The position numbers were made by a program, and so were the translations under genes. Below are positions 1 to 9,321 of a stretch of DNA of 64,000 bases, piece by piece. Origin of the DNA: an uncultured Clostridia bacterium. Its GTDB lineage: Bacteria; Bacillota; Clostridia; TANB77; CAG-508. The first letter of the stretch is position 1, and each line of letters starts with the position of its first letter. Under the pieces are notes generated by a model. It was not told the DNA's origin. It saw nothing but the letters and a program-made list of their open reading frames with translations, and did no database searches. The DNA lies in assembly GCA_934129895.1 (NCBI GenBank), contig CAKOWY010000008.1, forward strand, positions 1-64,000, written 5' to 3'.

Positions 1-1
1 A

Positions 2-2956
2 GCAACATTTGAAGTAAATGGAGTAGAAAAAGAAGTAGTTGGAAAATTAACAATTGCAGAAAATGTAAAAATAACAAAAGAGAATGCTGGTACAGCAGAT
101 ATATATACTATAAAAGAAACAAAGGCACCAGATGAATATTGTGAATTTACTGGAACAATAACAATAACAGTAAATAAAAAACAAGAAGACAATAAATATA
201 TAGTAGATAGTGTTACATATAAGGTAACAGATAAAGATGGAAAAGATATAACATCAACATCAAAAGAAATTGACAACATTTATTTGAGTGATGATGGAAA
301 CATATATGTAAAAATCAAGAACTATCAATTTGACTTAAAATTAATAAAGAGAATTGTAGAAGTAAATGGAGAAAAAGTTCCAGAAAGAATACAAAAAGTA
401 GATGTAAGTAAAATAAATACAAGAGATGAAAATGGAAAATTAATTACAACAGGAGATTATACATTAGATAAAACACCAGTAGCAGTAAAAAAAGGCGATA
501 TTGTAAAATATACATTTAGAATATACAACGAAGGAAACATAGATGGATATGCTGCAGAAATAACAGAAGACATTCCAGATGGATTAGAATTTATATGGAA
601 TGAAAAAAGTGGAGATGAATTAAAAGCAGATACAACATTGACAAAAGCAGAAAAAGAAGCAATAGCATTCAACCAATCACAATTATGGGCATTCAAAAAA
701 TCTGATATAAATGCTACAACAGGAAAAATAGAAACGATAACAACAGACTATTTATCAAAAGATAGAGAAGCTGTTGACGAAAATCTAATAAAAGCATTTG
801 ATAGTAAAAAAGGATATATAGACACAGATAAGGAAAAAAATCCAGACTATAAAGAAGTATCAGTAATGTTAAAAGTAGTATCAGATGATGTATCAGGAAA
901 AGTAATAAGAAATGAAGCATGTATATCAAAAGATACAGACAAAAATGGAAATGAAGTAGATGACAGAGATTCAAAACCAGAAGAATGGTCAGGAAGAGAG
1001 CCAGACCACAAATATGAAGATGATGAAGATTATGATAATGTAATATTAAGTACATTTGATTTAGCATTAAGAAAATTCATAGTAGCAACAGGAAAAAATG
1101 AAAAAATAGAAAAGAAAGACTATTTAACAAATTCAGATGGAACATATCAAAGAGAGCCAGTAGTAGACACAAGTAAATTAAATACAGTAGGAGAAGATGG
1201 AAAATTAATAACAACAGCAATATATAATCATACAAAAGAACCAATATTAGTTCAAAAAGGAGATTATGTAGTATATTGTTTAAGAGTGTATAATGAAGGA
1301 AGTACAGATGGATATGCAGCAGAAGTAAAAGATTACTTACCAGAATATTTAGAATTTGTAAATGGAGAATTTAATGACAAATATGGATGGAAAGTAAGTG
1401 AAGATGGAAGAGTAGTTACAACATCATACTTATCATCAGATAAATATTTAATAAAAGCAGCCCAGACAGTAGATGGAAAAATAAAATTAAATTATCAAGA
1501 TATAATGATATTATGTAAGGTAAAAGATACAGCAATAACAGGAGAAAAAGTAACAAATATAGCAGAGATATCAAAATATGAAGATAAAAAACATGAAACA
1601 GTAGATGATAGAGATTCTGGAGAAGGAAATGTAAAAGTTCCAACAGACAAAGATTTACCATCATATAAAGATAATGAAAGTGGAAATTATATACCAGGGC
1701 AAGAAGATGATGATGATTTTGAAAAAATAATAATAAAGAAATTTGACTTAGCATTAAGAAAATTCATAACAAAAGTTCAAGAAAATGATGTAACAACAAG
1801 AATACCACAAGTAAAGTATAAAGATGGAAAAATATCTTATGAACATACTAAAGATCCAATAACATTACATGTAAATGATGTAGTAATATATACAATAAGA
1901 GTATATAATGAAGGAGAAATAGATGGATATGCAAGTGAGATAAGTGATGACATTCCAAAATATTTAGAATATCTACCAGAAGATAGTACAAATAAAGAAT
2001 ACAAATGGGTAATGTATGATAAAGATGGAAAAGAAACAGATAAAGTAGAAGAGGCAACAAAATTAAAAACAACATATTTATCAAAAGAAAATGAGAAAAA
2101 AAATGGAGAATATTTATTAAAAGCATTTGATGGAAATGTAGAAAATATATCATATCATGACGTAAAAATAGCATTTAAAGTAAAAGATCCAAATTCAAAT
2201 ACATATATAATAACAAACCATGCACAAATATCAGATGACACAGATAAAAACGGAAAAGAAATAGATGATATTGATTCAAAGACAGATGAGTGGATAGAAG
2301 GAGAAGATGATCAAGATGTTGAACATGTAAAAGTAGAATATTTTGATTTATCATTATTAAAATATGTAACAAAAGTAATAGTAGAAGAAAATGGAAAACA
2401 ACAAATAACAGAAACAGGATATAATGGATTAGAAGATCCAGAGCCAGTAGTAAAAGTTGAATTAAAGAGAAAGAAATTAAACGAAGTAGTAGTTAAGTTT
2501 GGATATGGAATAAAAATAACAAACGAAGGAGATATTGCAGGATATGCAAAAGAAATAACAGACTATATACCAGAAGGATTAAAGTTTGTAGCAGAAGATA
2601 ATCCAGATTGGAAAGATGAAGGAAATAATGTAATATCAACAAGAAAACTAGAAAATACACTATTACAACCAGGAGAAAGTGCAACAGTAGAAGTAATATT
2701 AACATGGATAAATGGAGCAGACAACTTAGCAGAAAAGACAAATACAGCAGAGATATCAGAAGATCATAATGAATATGATGTACCAGATAGAGATTCAACA
2801 CCAGACAATCAAGTACCAGGAGAAGATGATATAGATATTGCAAAAGTAATATTATTAATATCAACAGGTACAGTACAAACATATTTTGCATTAACATTAG
2901 GATTATTAGCAACAGTATTTGTAGGAGTATTTTTAATAAAGAAATTTGTATTATAA
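2..2956 (+). CDS. Repetitive cell-surface protein, 5' end outside window
   Basis: The frame is open from base 2, so the gene starts before the window; 984 codons are visible. Near the start is an ETKAPDEY strand typical of Cna-B/SpaA-like pilin domains. Four related units of about 160-240 residues follow, opening with FDL(K/A/S)L at bases 329, 1055, 1742 and 2342. Each carries an (Y/T)NEG..(D/A)GYA motif like DUF11-type repeats and closes with an acidic DDRDS or DDIDS stretch. The last 25 or so residues are hydrophobic and end in KKFVL, which fits a membrane anchor. I see no LPXTG sorting signal. A role as an adhesin or stalk-like surface protein is inferred from the architecture only. A strong terminator follows, so the gene is transcriptionally separate from secA. 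Confidence 0.75.
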   Translation, partial: ATFEVNGVEKEVVGKLTIAENVKITKENAGTADIYTIKETKAPDEYCEFTGTITITVNKKQEDNKYIVDSVTYKVTDKDGKDITSTSKEIDNIYLSDDGNIYVKIKNYQFDLKLIKRIVEVNGEKVPERIQKVDVSKINTRDENGKLITTGDYTLDKTPVAVKKGDIVKYTFRIYNEGNIDGYAAEITEDIPDGLEFIWNEKSGDELKADTTLTKAEKEAIAFNQSQLWAFKKSDINATTGKIETITTDYLSKDREAVDENLIKAFDSKKGYIDTDKEKNPDYKEVSVMLKVVSDDVSGKVIRNEACISKDTDKNGNEVDDRDSKPEEWSGREPDHKYEDDEDYDNVILSTFDLALRKFIVATGKNEKIEKKDYLTNSDGTYQREPVVDTSKLNTVGEDGKLITTAIYNHTKEPILVQKGDYVVYCLRVYNEGSTDGYAAEVKDYLPEYLEFVNGEFNDKYGWKVSEDGRVVTTSYLSSDKYLIKAAQTVDGKIKLNYQDIMILCKVKDTAITGEKVTNIAEISKYEDKKHETVDDRDSGEGNVKVPTDKDLPSYKDNESGNYIPGQEDDDDFEKIIIKKFDLALRKFITKVQENDVTTRIPQVKYKDGKISYEHTKDPITLHVNDVVIYTIRVYNEGEIDGYASEISDDIPKYLEYLPEDSTNKEYKWVMYDKDGKETDKVEEATKLKTTYLSKENEKKNGEYLLKAFDGNVENISYHDVKIAFKVKDPNSNTYIITNHAQISDDTDKNGKEIDDIDSKTDEWIEGEDDQDVEHVKVEYFDLSLLKYVTKVIVEENGKQQITETGYNGLEDPEPVVKVELKRKKLNEVVVKFGYGIKITNEGDIAGYAKEITDYIPEGLKFVAEDNPDWKDEGNNVISTRKLENTLLQPGESATVEVILTWINGADNLAEKTNTAEISEDHNEYDVPDRDSTPDNQVPGEDDIDIAKVILLISTGTVQTYFALTLGLLATVFVGVFLIKKFVL

Positions 2957-2961
2957 AAATT

Positions 2962-2994
2962 AAAACAGATTAGAATTTTCTAATCTGTTTTTTT
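2962..2994 (+). terminator. Intrinsic terminator of the surface-protein gene
   Basis: A perfect stem of about 13 bp (core CAGATTAGA / TCTAATCTG) is followed by a run of T, just after the stop codon at 2956. Confidence 0.9.
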
Positions 2995-3013
2995 ACATAA
3001 ATAATAAAAAATC

Positions 3014-3042
3014 TTGAAAATTATAAAAATACGTGATATATT
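3014..3042 (+). promoter_or_regulatory. Vegetative promoter for secA
   Basis: TTGAAA (3014-3019), a 17-bp spacer and TATATT (3037-3042), with a TG extended -10 at 3034-3035. It lies about 40 bp before the secA start and rules out the more upstream in-frame start codon at 3033. Confidence 0.7.
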
Positions 3043-3080
3043 ATACAAGTAAAAACAAGAAGGAAGGATTTGAGAGGACA

Positions 3081-5837
3081 ATGAGTATTTTTAGCAAAAT
3101 ATTTAAAAGTTATAGTGAAAAAGAAGTAAAGAGAGTAATGCCAATTGTTGAAAAAATAAATTCATTAGAAGATGAGATTTCAAAATTAACAGATGAAGAA
3201 TTAAAAAATAAAACAAATGAATTTAAAAATCAATTGAAAGATGGAAAAACACTAGATGATTTATTACCAGAAGCTTATGCAGTTGTTAGAGAAGCATCAA
3301 AAAGAGTATTAGGAATGAGACATTTTGATGTTCAGTTAATAGGTGGAATTATATTACATCAAGGTAGAATTGCAGAGATGAAAACAGGTGAAGGAAAAAC
3401 GCTTGTTGCAACATTACCAGTATACCTAAATGCTTTAACAGGAAGAGGAGTACATGTAATAACAGTAAATGACTATTTAGCAAAAAGAGATAGTGAATGG
3501 ATGGGAAAATTATATAAATTCATGGGATTATCAGTAGGATTAGTTATTGCTGGAATGTCACCAAAAGAGAAAAAAGTAGCTTATGATTGTGATATAACTT
3601 ATGGAACGAATAATGAATTTGGATTTGACTATTTAAGAGATAATATGGTTATATATAAAGAGCAACTAGTTCAAAGAGAATTAGCTTATGCAATTGTTGA
3701 CGAGATAGATAGTATATTAATAGATGAAGCAAGAACACCACTTATTATATCTGGTAGAGCAAATCAATCATCAGAACTATATAAAAAAGCAAATGACTTT
3801 GTAAAAAGACTAACACCAAAAATAATCGTTGAAGAAGATGTAAAAGATGAAGAACAAGCAGAAGATAATGAAAAATATGATTATATAGTTGATTTAAAAG
3901 CAAAATCAGCATCATTAACACAAAAAGGAATAAAAAAAGCAGAAGAAACATTTCATCTTGAAAACTTTAATGATATAGAAAACTCAACACTTGTTCATCA
4001 TGTAAACCAAGCATTGAGAGCTCATGGAGTAATGAAGAAAGATATAGATTACATTGTAAAAGATGGAGAAGTTTTAATTGTAGATGAATTTACAGGACGT
4101 ATTATGTACGGAAGAAGATATAATAATGGATTACATCAAGCAATTGAAGCAAAAGAAGGAGTAAGAATTGCAGATGAATCAAAAACACTTGCAACAATTA
4201 CATTCCAAAACTATTTTAGAATGTATGATAAGTTAGCAGGTATGACTGGTACTGCAATGACAGAAGAAGCTGAATTTGAAGAGATTTATAATTTGGATGT
4301 TATTGCAATTCCAACAAATAAGCCAATGATTAGAAAAGACCTAGATGATGTTATATATACTACAGAAACTGCAAAATTCAATGCAATTGTTCAAAGTGTA
4401 AAAGAAAGTCATGAAAAGGGACAACCAGTATTAATTGGTACAATATCAATTGAAAAATCAGAAAAATTAAGTGGTATTTTGAAAAAAGAAGGAATAAAGC
4501 ATGAAGTTTTAAATGCTAAATATCATGAAAAAGAAGCTGAAATAATAGCTCAAGCAGGAAAATTTGGAGCTGTAACAATTGCAACTAACATGGCAGGACG
4601 TGGTACGGATATTATGCTTGGAGGAAACAGCGAATATCTTGCAAAACAAGAAATGAGAAAAAATAAAATACCAGAAAATTTAATAGAAGAGGCCAATACA
4701 TATTATGAAACTGATGATGAAGAAATCTTAAAAGCTAGAGAGAAATTTAATGAACTTGAAAAGAAATATCATGAAGAAATAAAAGAAGAAAAAGAAAAAG
4801 TTATAGCAGCTGGTGGATTAAAGATAATAGGAACAGAAAGACATGAATCAAGAAGAATTGATAACCAGTTAAGAGGACGTAGTGGTCGTCAAGGTGACCC
4901 AGGAGAATCTAAGTTTTATATAAGTTTAGATGATGACTTAATTAAAATATTTGGTGAAAACTCAATTATAAATAAAGTTAAGGCGAGTCAAAGTATTCAA
5001 AATATACCAATAGAACATAAAATGATAACAAATCTAGTAGAAACAGCACAAAAAAGAATTGAAGGTAGAAACTTTAGTATAAGAAAAAATGTATTAAAAT
5101 ATGATGATGTTATGAATGCACAAAGAGAAATTATATACAAACAAAGAAGAGAAGTTCTTGATGGTGAAAACTTAAAAGATAATATATTGAATATGATAAA
5201 TTCACTTGCTGAAGAGGTTGTTTTATCACAGTTTGCTGGAGAAAATGAAGTAAATGTAGAAGCATTAAATACAAACATAAAAAATACATTTGGAATTGAT
5301 ATTAGTAGCTTTATAAAAGAAAATTCAAATTCATCTCAAAAAATTATAGAGGAATTGCAAAAAGAGGCTCTTTCAGAATATGAAAAGAAGGAACAAGAAA
5401 TTGGTGCTGATGAATTAAGAGAAATGGAAAGAGTTGTTATGCTTAAAGTGGTTGATCAAAAATGGATGGATCACATTGATGCAATGGATGAATTAAAAGA
5501 TGGAATTGGACTTAGAGCTTATGGACAACAAGATCCTGTTGTTAAATATAGGATTGAAGGTATGGATATGTTCGAGGAAATGGTATTAGATATAAAACAT
5601 GATGTTGTTCAATTAATGATGAATGTTCGTAAACAAGATGAAGTAAAACGTGAAGAAACAGCTAAAATAACAGGAGCAGCATTACAAAATTTAAAGGGAT
5701 TAGATGCTGATCAAAGTAAAGTAAAATCAGAAGTTAATAGAACAGTTGTTAATTCTGGACCTAAAGTTGGAAGAAACGATCCATGTCCATGTGGTTCGGG
5801 TAAAAAGTATAAGAATTGTTGTGGCAAGAATGTTTAA
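3081..5837 (+). CDS. secA: Preprotein translocase ATPase SecA
   Basis: This is the ATP-driven motor that pushes preproteins through SecYEG at the membrane. The product is 918 aa. The Walker A loop (TGEGKT, about residue 102), the DEID/DEAR region (about 207-215), the preprotein cross-linking and helicase-like second domain, and a C-terminal SEC-C zinc motif with CPCGSG and CC (residues about 900-916) are all present. The ATG at 3081 is preferred because GAGAGG lies just upstream and the protein then begins with the family-typical MSIF(S)KIF. A second, diverged copy of the SEC-C coding segment lies at 13339-13386, suggesting that the 3' end of secA is an attachment site for the element that follows. 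Confidence 0.97.
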   Translation: MSIFSKIFKSYSEKEVKRVMPIVEKINSLEDEISKLTDEELKNKTNEFKNQLKDGKTLDDLLPEAYAVVREASKRVLGMRHFDVQLIGGIILHQGRIAEMKTGEGKTLVATLPVYLNALTGRGVHVITVNDYLAKRDSEWMGKLYKFMGLSVGLVIAGMSPKEKKVAYDCDITYGTNNEFGFDYLRDNMVIYKEQLVQRELAYAIVDEIDSILIDEARTPLIISGRANQSSELYKKANDFVKRLTPKIIVEEDVKDEEQAEDNEKYDYIVDLKAKSASLTQKGIKKAEETFHLENFNDIENSTLVHHVNQALRAHGVMKKDIDYIVKDGEVLIVDEFTGRIMYGRRYNNGLHQAIEAKEGVRIADESKTLATITFQNYFRMYDKLAGMTGTAMTEEAEFEEIYNLDVIAIPTNKPMIRKDLDDVIYTTETAKFNAIVQSVKESHEKGQPVLIGTISIEKSEKLSGILKKEGIKHEVLNAKYHEKEAEIIAQAGKFGAVTIATNMAGRGTDIMLGGNSEYLAKQEMRKNKIPENLIEEANTYYETDDEEILKAREKFNELEKKYHEEIKEEKEKVIAAGGLKIIGTERHESRRIDNQLRGRSGRQGDPGESKFYISLDDDLIKIFGENSIINKVKASQSIQNIPIEHKMITNLVETAQKRIEGRNFSIRKNVLKYDDVMNAQREIIYKQRREVLDGENLKDNILNMINSLAEEVVLSQFAGENEVNVEALNTNIKNTFGIDISSFIKENSNSSQKIIEELQKEALSEYEKKEQEIGADELREMERVVMLKVVDQKWMDHIDAMDELKDGIGLRAYGQQDPVVKYRIEGMDMFEEMVLDIKHDVVQLMMNVRKQDEVKREETAKITGAALQNLKGLDADQSKVKSEVNRTVVNSGPKVGRNDPCPCGSGKKYKNCCGKNV

Positions 5838-5935
5838 ATACTAGATTTGGAAGGATTTATGAATATTTAAAAAATTAGCAGCAAAATCAGATTGTCACCC
5901 AAACTTAAATAAAAATTTGATAAATGCTTAAAAAT

Positions 5936-5977
5936 AAAGGAGTGTAGCCCAAATAAAATGGGTGACACTTCTTTTTT
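5936..5977 (+). terminator. Terminator after secA
   Basis: AAGGAGTGT pairs with ACACTTCTT and AGCCC pairs with GGGT around a loop of eight bases, followed by six T. GTCACCCA at 5894-5901 could alternatively pair with TGGGTGAC at 5959-5966, which would break this hairpin. Confidence 0.8.
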
Positions 5978-6027
5978 ATACTTATATATGATATAAAACA
6001 AATATATATAAAATAAGGAGGAATTAT

Positions 6028-7289
6028 ATGGGAAGAATCAATACTAGAAAAAGAGGAAAAGTTTACGAATACTTTTTTGAAGGTGCAAAAGTAAACAATA
6101 AAAGAACTAGAATTTCAAAATCTGGATTTAGAACAAAAAATGAAGCTTATTTAGCAGGAATGAAAGCTTATAATGAATATGTTAATGGAAAAATCAAAAA
6201 AGAATCACAAATGTCATATTTAGATTATTTAGATTATTGGATGAAAGAATATTTTGAAATTAACTACAAATATTCAACAGCCAAAAGATATAAAGAATCA
6301 TTTGACGCAATAAAGAAAATACTTGGAAAGTATAGAATTTGTAACATTACTCCATTTATACTAAATCAAGCATTATTAAAACTATATCAAAAATCAGGAA
6401 CAAAAGAATCTTTAAGAAATTATCAAAAGGTAATAAAAAGTTCATTAAGAGATGCGGCAAATTATTTTGGGTTTATTGATGGTAATCCAGCAGGAGATTT
6501 ACAAATTCCAAGAGTTCTATCATTTGAACCAAAAAAAACGTAATAAAACATATCTATACAAATGAAGAAATTGAAAAAATTTTATTAAGATTTCAAAACA
6601 ATCCAACATTTACTTGTGCGTTTTTAACAGCTTGTTATACTGGGATGAGAACAGGAGAAGTATTTGGGCTAACTTGGAACGATATTGATTTAAAGAATAA
6701 ATTAATAAGAATAAATAAAACTGTGTATTCAAAATTGAAAGACGAAAAAGGAAGATGGTTTCTAGGAACAACTAAAACAGATGGAAGTTGTAGAGAAGTC
6801 TATATTTGTGATACTTTATATAATGCATTATGCAATTATAAAAAGCAACAACAATTAAACAAGAAAAAATATGGTAATAATTATAAAAAGTATTCATTAG
6901 ATCCAATAAAAAATAAATATGGTAAAGTAGTTGAATATAAAATAATTGAGACTAAATATAAAAATGAGAATAATATTGAAATGGTATTTACACGCAAAAA
7001 TGGAAGTTATGTAGGAACGGATGTTATTAAATATCCATTTAAAATAATACACCATGAATTACAAATAGAAAATTGTAGATTTTATGATTTGAGAGGGAGT
7101 TATGCGACAAAATGCTTGAGAAACGGCATTGAAATTAAGGATGTTGCTGATATATTAGGTCATAGAAGAATTGAGACTACAGAAAATTATTATATATTGA
7201 GTAATATAGAATCAAGAAAAAGGGCAAATGGCATTTTAGAGGCAATAATTAATTCTGAAATCATAAATAGAATTATAAAATATAAATAA
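6028..7289 (+). pseudogene. Tyrosine integrase, frameshifted at an A8 run
   Basis: Two frames together encode one site-specific recombinase of about 420 aa. The first (6028-6543, 171 aa, good GGAGG site) holds the N-terminal Arm-binding and core-binding domains. The second holds the catalytic domain with the TGMRTGE arginine box, a YDLRGSY box in which the usual first His of HxxR is Tyr, then LGH and a candidate nucleophile in ENYY. The break lies at eight A at 6531-6538: one more A, or a -1 slip, joins EPKK to NVIKHIYTNEE, whereas the zero frame meets TAA TAA at once. Either decay, an assembly error or slippage expression on the A run is possible. An extended -10 (TGATATAAA, 5989-5997) precedes it. 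Confidence 0.8.
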
Positions 7290-7306
7290 AAACACAGGGT
7301 AAAGGT

Positions 7307-7335
7307 TTGCAAAATAGTGCAAAATATGGTAAAAT
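7307..7335 (+). promoter_or_regulatory. Promoter for the radical SAM gene cluster
   Basis: TTGCAA (7307-7312), a 17-bp spacer and TAAAAT (7330-7335) with a TGG extended -10. The 9-bp direct repeat TGCAAAATA occurs twice (7308 and 7318), one DNA turn apart, overlapping the -35 side, and might be an operator. Confidence 0.6.
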
Positions 7336-7379
7336 TTGTATGTGAGATAGAAATATGATTTGTAAAAGGAGTATAATGT

Positions 7380-8630
7380 ATGAAAATTATATTTTTTTAC
7401 TATTATTATGATGATAAAATAAAGGACAAAAGAAGAGTGGAATTTCCGCCATTAGGTATGTTGTATTTGTGTTCTTCTTTAGAGAAAATAGGCTGTGATG
7501 TGAAAGTAAAGTATTTTGATGAAAGGACAAGAATAGAGGACATACCAAATGCTGATATATATGCTTATTCAATTTCATCTACAGCATCATACCCTACATA
7601 TTTACAACTAGCAGAAAAATTGAAGGAAAAAGCAACATATCATATTGCTGGAAATACACAAGCAACTATATTTCCAGAACAAGTTCTAAAACAAATGAAT
7701 TTAGATGTCGTATTTACAGGAGAAGGCGAGAAAATCGTTACAGACTGGATAAAAAATGGTTGTAAAGAAAAAGGAATAATTAAAGGAGAAAGAGTAGATA
7801 TTACAGATTTACCGTTTCCGGCAAGACACTTGATACCAGATGACAAAATATATATGAATAATCGAGTTGGAGGAAAGAGCAAGAATTCTATTAGTATGAT
7901 ATCTTCAAGAGGATGTGTATTTGGTTGTAAGTTTTGTGCAATTCAAAACAGAGGAAAGGTAAAATTTAGAGATTTACATGATTTTGAGAAAGAAGTTAAA
8001 TATATTTTAGAAAAATATCCAAAATGCGATGGTATTACATTGTTAGATGAGACATTTACATTAAATACAAAACATGCAGTAGGAATTGCAAATATTTTTA
8101 AAAAATATGGATTAGAATGGGAATGTAACTCAAGAGTAGATACTGTTAATGAAGAAATAATTGAGGCATTAAGAGATAGTAATTGTCAAGAAATAAGATT
8201 AGGAATTGAAAGTGGCTCACAGAGAATGGTTGACAGTATGAACAAAGGAATAAATCTAGAAAATGCTAAAGAAGTGATAAAAAGACTACATAAAAGTGGT
8301 ATACCTGTTAAATTATATATAATGCATGGATATCCTGGGGAAAATATTGAATCTAGTCTAGAAACAGCACAATATTTAAATGAGTTAAGAGAATATATAC
8401 ATAGAATTAGTTTGTATAGGTTTGTTCCTTTACCAGGATCACCAGTATTTAATGAAGGAAAATTAAATAAATTGAATTGGACAGACTATACGATATATGA
8501 TAATAATAATCATTGGTGGGGAACAGAAACTGATTTCAACAATATGAATTTAGGATATGGAATAGTAGAAAAATGTGTTAAGTCAATTAATAATAAAGAA
8601 TATAAAAAAGAATTAGAAGAAGAGAGGTAA
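7380..8630 (+). CDS. Radical SAM protein with N-terminal B12-binding-like fold
   Basis: The protein is 416 aa. Residues about 1-140 resemble the Rossmann-like cobalamin-binding domain found before many radical SAM domains (PPLGMLYLCSSLE near the start, FTGEGE near 114-119), but I do not see the DxHxxG cobalamin ligand motif. The radical SAM core begins at about residue 175 with SSRGCVFGCKFC, which supplies the CxxxCxxC cysteines for the 4Fe-4S cluster; an LGIESGS element follows. The substrate is unknown. It leads a tight co-directional group with HIT, DUF2797 and unknown genes (gap of 7 bp to the next gene), so it probably acts in one pathway with them. The start follows AAAAGGA at a good distance. 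Confidence 0.85.
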   Translation: MKIIFFYYYYDDKIKDKRRVEFPPLGMLYLCSSLEKIGCDVKVKYFDERTRIEDIPNADIYAYSISSTASYPTYLQLAEKLKEKATYHIAGNTQATIFPEQVLKQMNLDVVFTGEGEKIVTDWIKNGCKEKGIIKGERVDITDLPFPARHLIPDDKIYMNNRVGGKSKNSISMISSRGCVFGCKFCAIQNRGKVKFRDLHDFEKEVKYILEKYPKCDGITLLDETFTLNTKHAVGIANIFKKYGLEWECNSRVDTVNEEIIEALRDSNCQEIRLGIESGSQRMVDSMNKGINLENAKEVIKRLHKSGIPVKLYIMHGYPGENIESSLETAQYLNELREYIHRISLYRFVPLPGSPVFNEGKLNKLNWTDYTIYDNNNHWWGTETDFNNMNLGYGIVEKCVKSINNKEYKKELEEER

Positions 8631-8637
8631 TAAGAAT

Positions 8638-9321
8638 ATGGAGTGTTCATTTTGTAGTGAAATAAATGGTAAAGAAGAAAATAATTTTTTTAATATATAT
8701 TTAAAAGATGAATTTGGAAAAGAAGGATTGAATAGTAGAATAGTAGCAACTACTCATAATTTTGTAATAATGCCTATGGTAGGACCACTAGTACCAGGAT
8801 ATTTATTAATAGTACCAAAAAATCATTGCCTATCAATATCACAATTAGCACAAAATCAAATTGAAGAATTAAAAATTATAAAAGAAGAATTGAAAAAAGT
8901 TTTTGAACAAAAATACGGTAAATCTGTATTTTATGAACATGGAGCATTATCTTGTTCAGCAAAAGGTGGCTCTTGCTCCGACCACGCACATTTACATATT
9001 GTTGCAGTAGATACAGATGTAAAAGATAAATTTCATAAATATGGATATGAATTAAGAGAATTAAAGAATTATAATGAGATAATAAATCAAAAACAACGAA
9101 ATATACCATATTTATATTATGAGAATCAAAATGGAGAAATGTTTTTAGCCGATGCACCAATAGTAGAATCACAATTTATAAGAAAATTAATTGCAAAAGA
9201 TATAAATGCATTAGATAGGGCTTTATGGAATGAAAATATTAGAAAAGATTGGATGATAGAAATAGTCAAGACTTTAAGACCACATTTCGATAAAATGAAA
9301 GGAAATTCAATATGGGAGTAA
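8638..9321 (+). CDS. HIT-family nucleotide hydrolase or transferase
   Basis: The 227-aa protein has the histidine triad HAHLHIV at about residues 118-124, the catalytic motif of the HIT superfamily, which acts on nucleoside-phosphate bonds. An N-terminal CSFC pair (residues 3-6) suggests a zinc site as in many HIT proteins. It is longer than minimal Hint proteins, with an extra C-terminal region of about 80 residues. The gene lies 7 bp after the radical SAM gene, its Shine-Dalgarno sequence lies inside that gene's end, and its own stop overlaps the start of the DUF2797 gene. The substrate cannot be inferred from sequence; it may process a product of the radical SAM enzyme. Confidence 0.85.
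   Translation: MECSFCSEINGKEENNFFNIYLKDEFGKEGLNSRIVATTHNFVIMPMVGPLVPGYLLIVPKNHCLSISQLAQNQIEELKIIKEELKKVFEQKYGKSVFYEHGALSCSAKGGSCSDHAHLHIVAVDTDVKDKFHKYGYELRELKNYNEIINQKQRNIPYLYYENQNGEMFLADAPIVESQFIRKLIAKDINALDRALWNENIRKDWMIEIVKTLRPHFDKMKGNSIWE

Noticed and set aside
2880..2956. Possible sortase signal at the end of the surface protein
   Set aside because: There is a hydrophobic segment with a basic tail but no LPXTG-like motif before it.
7308..7326. Direct repeat TGCAAAATA as an attachment core of the element
   Set aside because: No copy is seen at the right border; it overlaps a promoter, so an operator is more likely.
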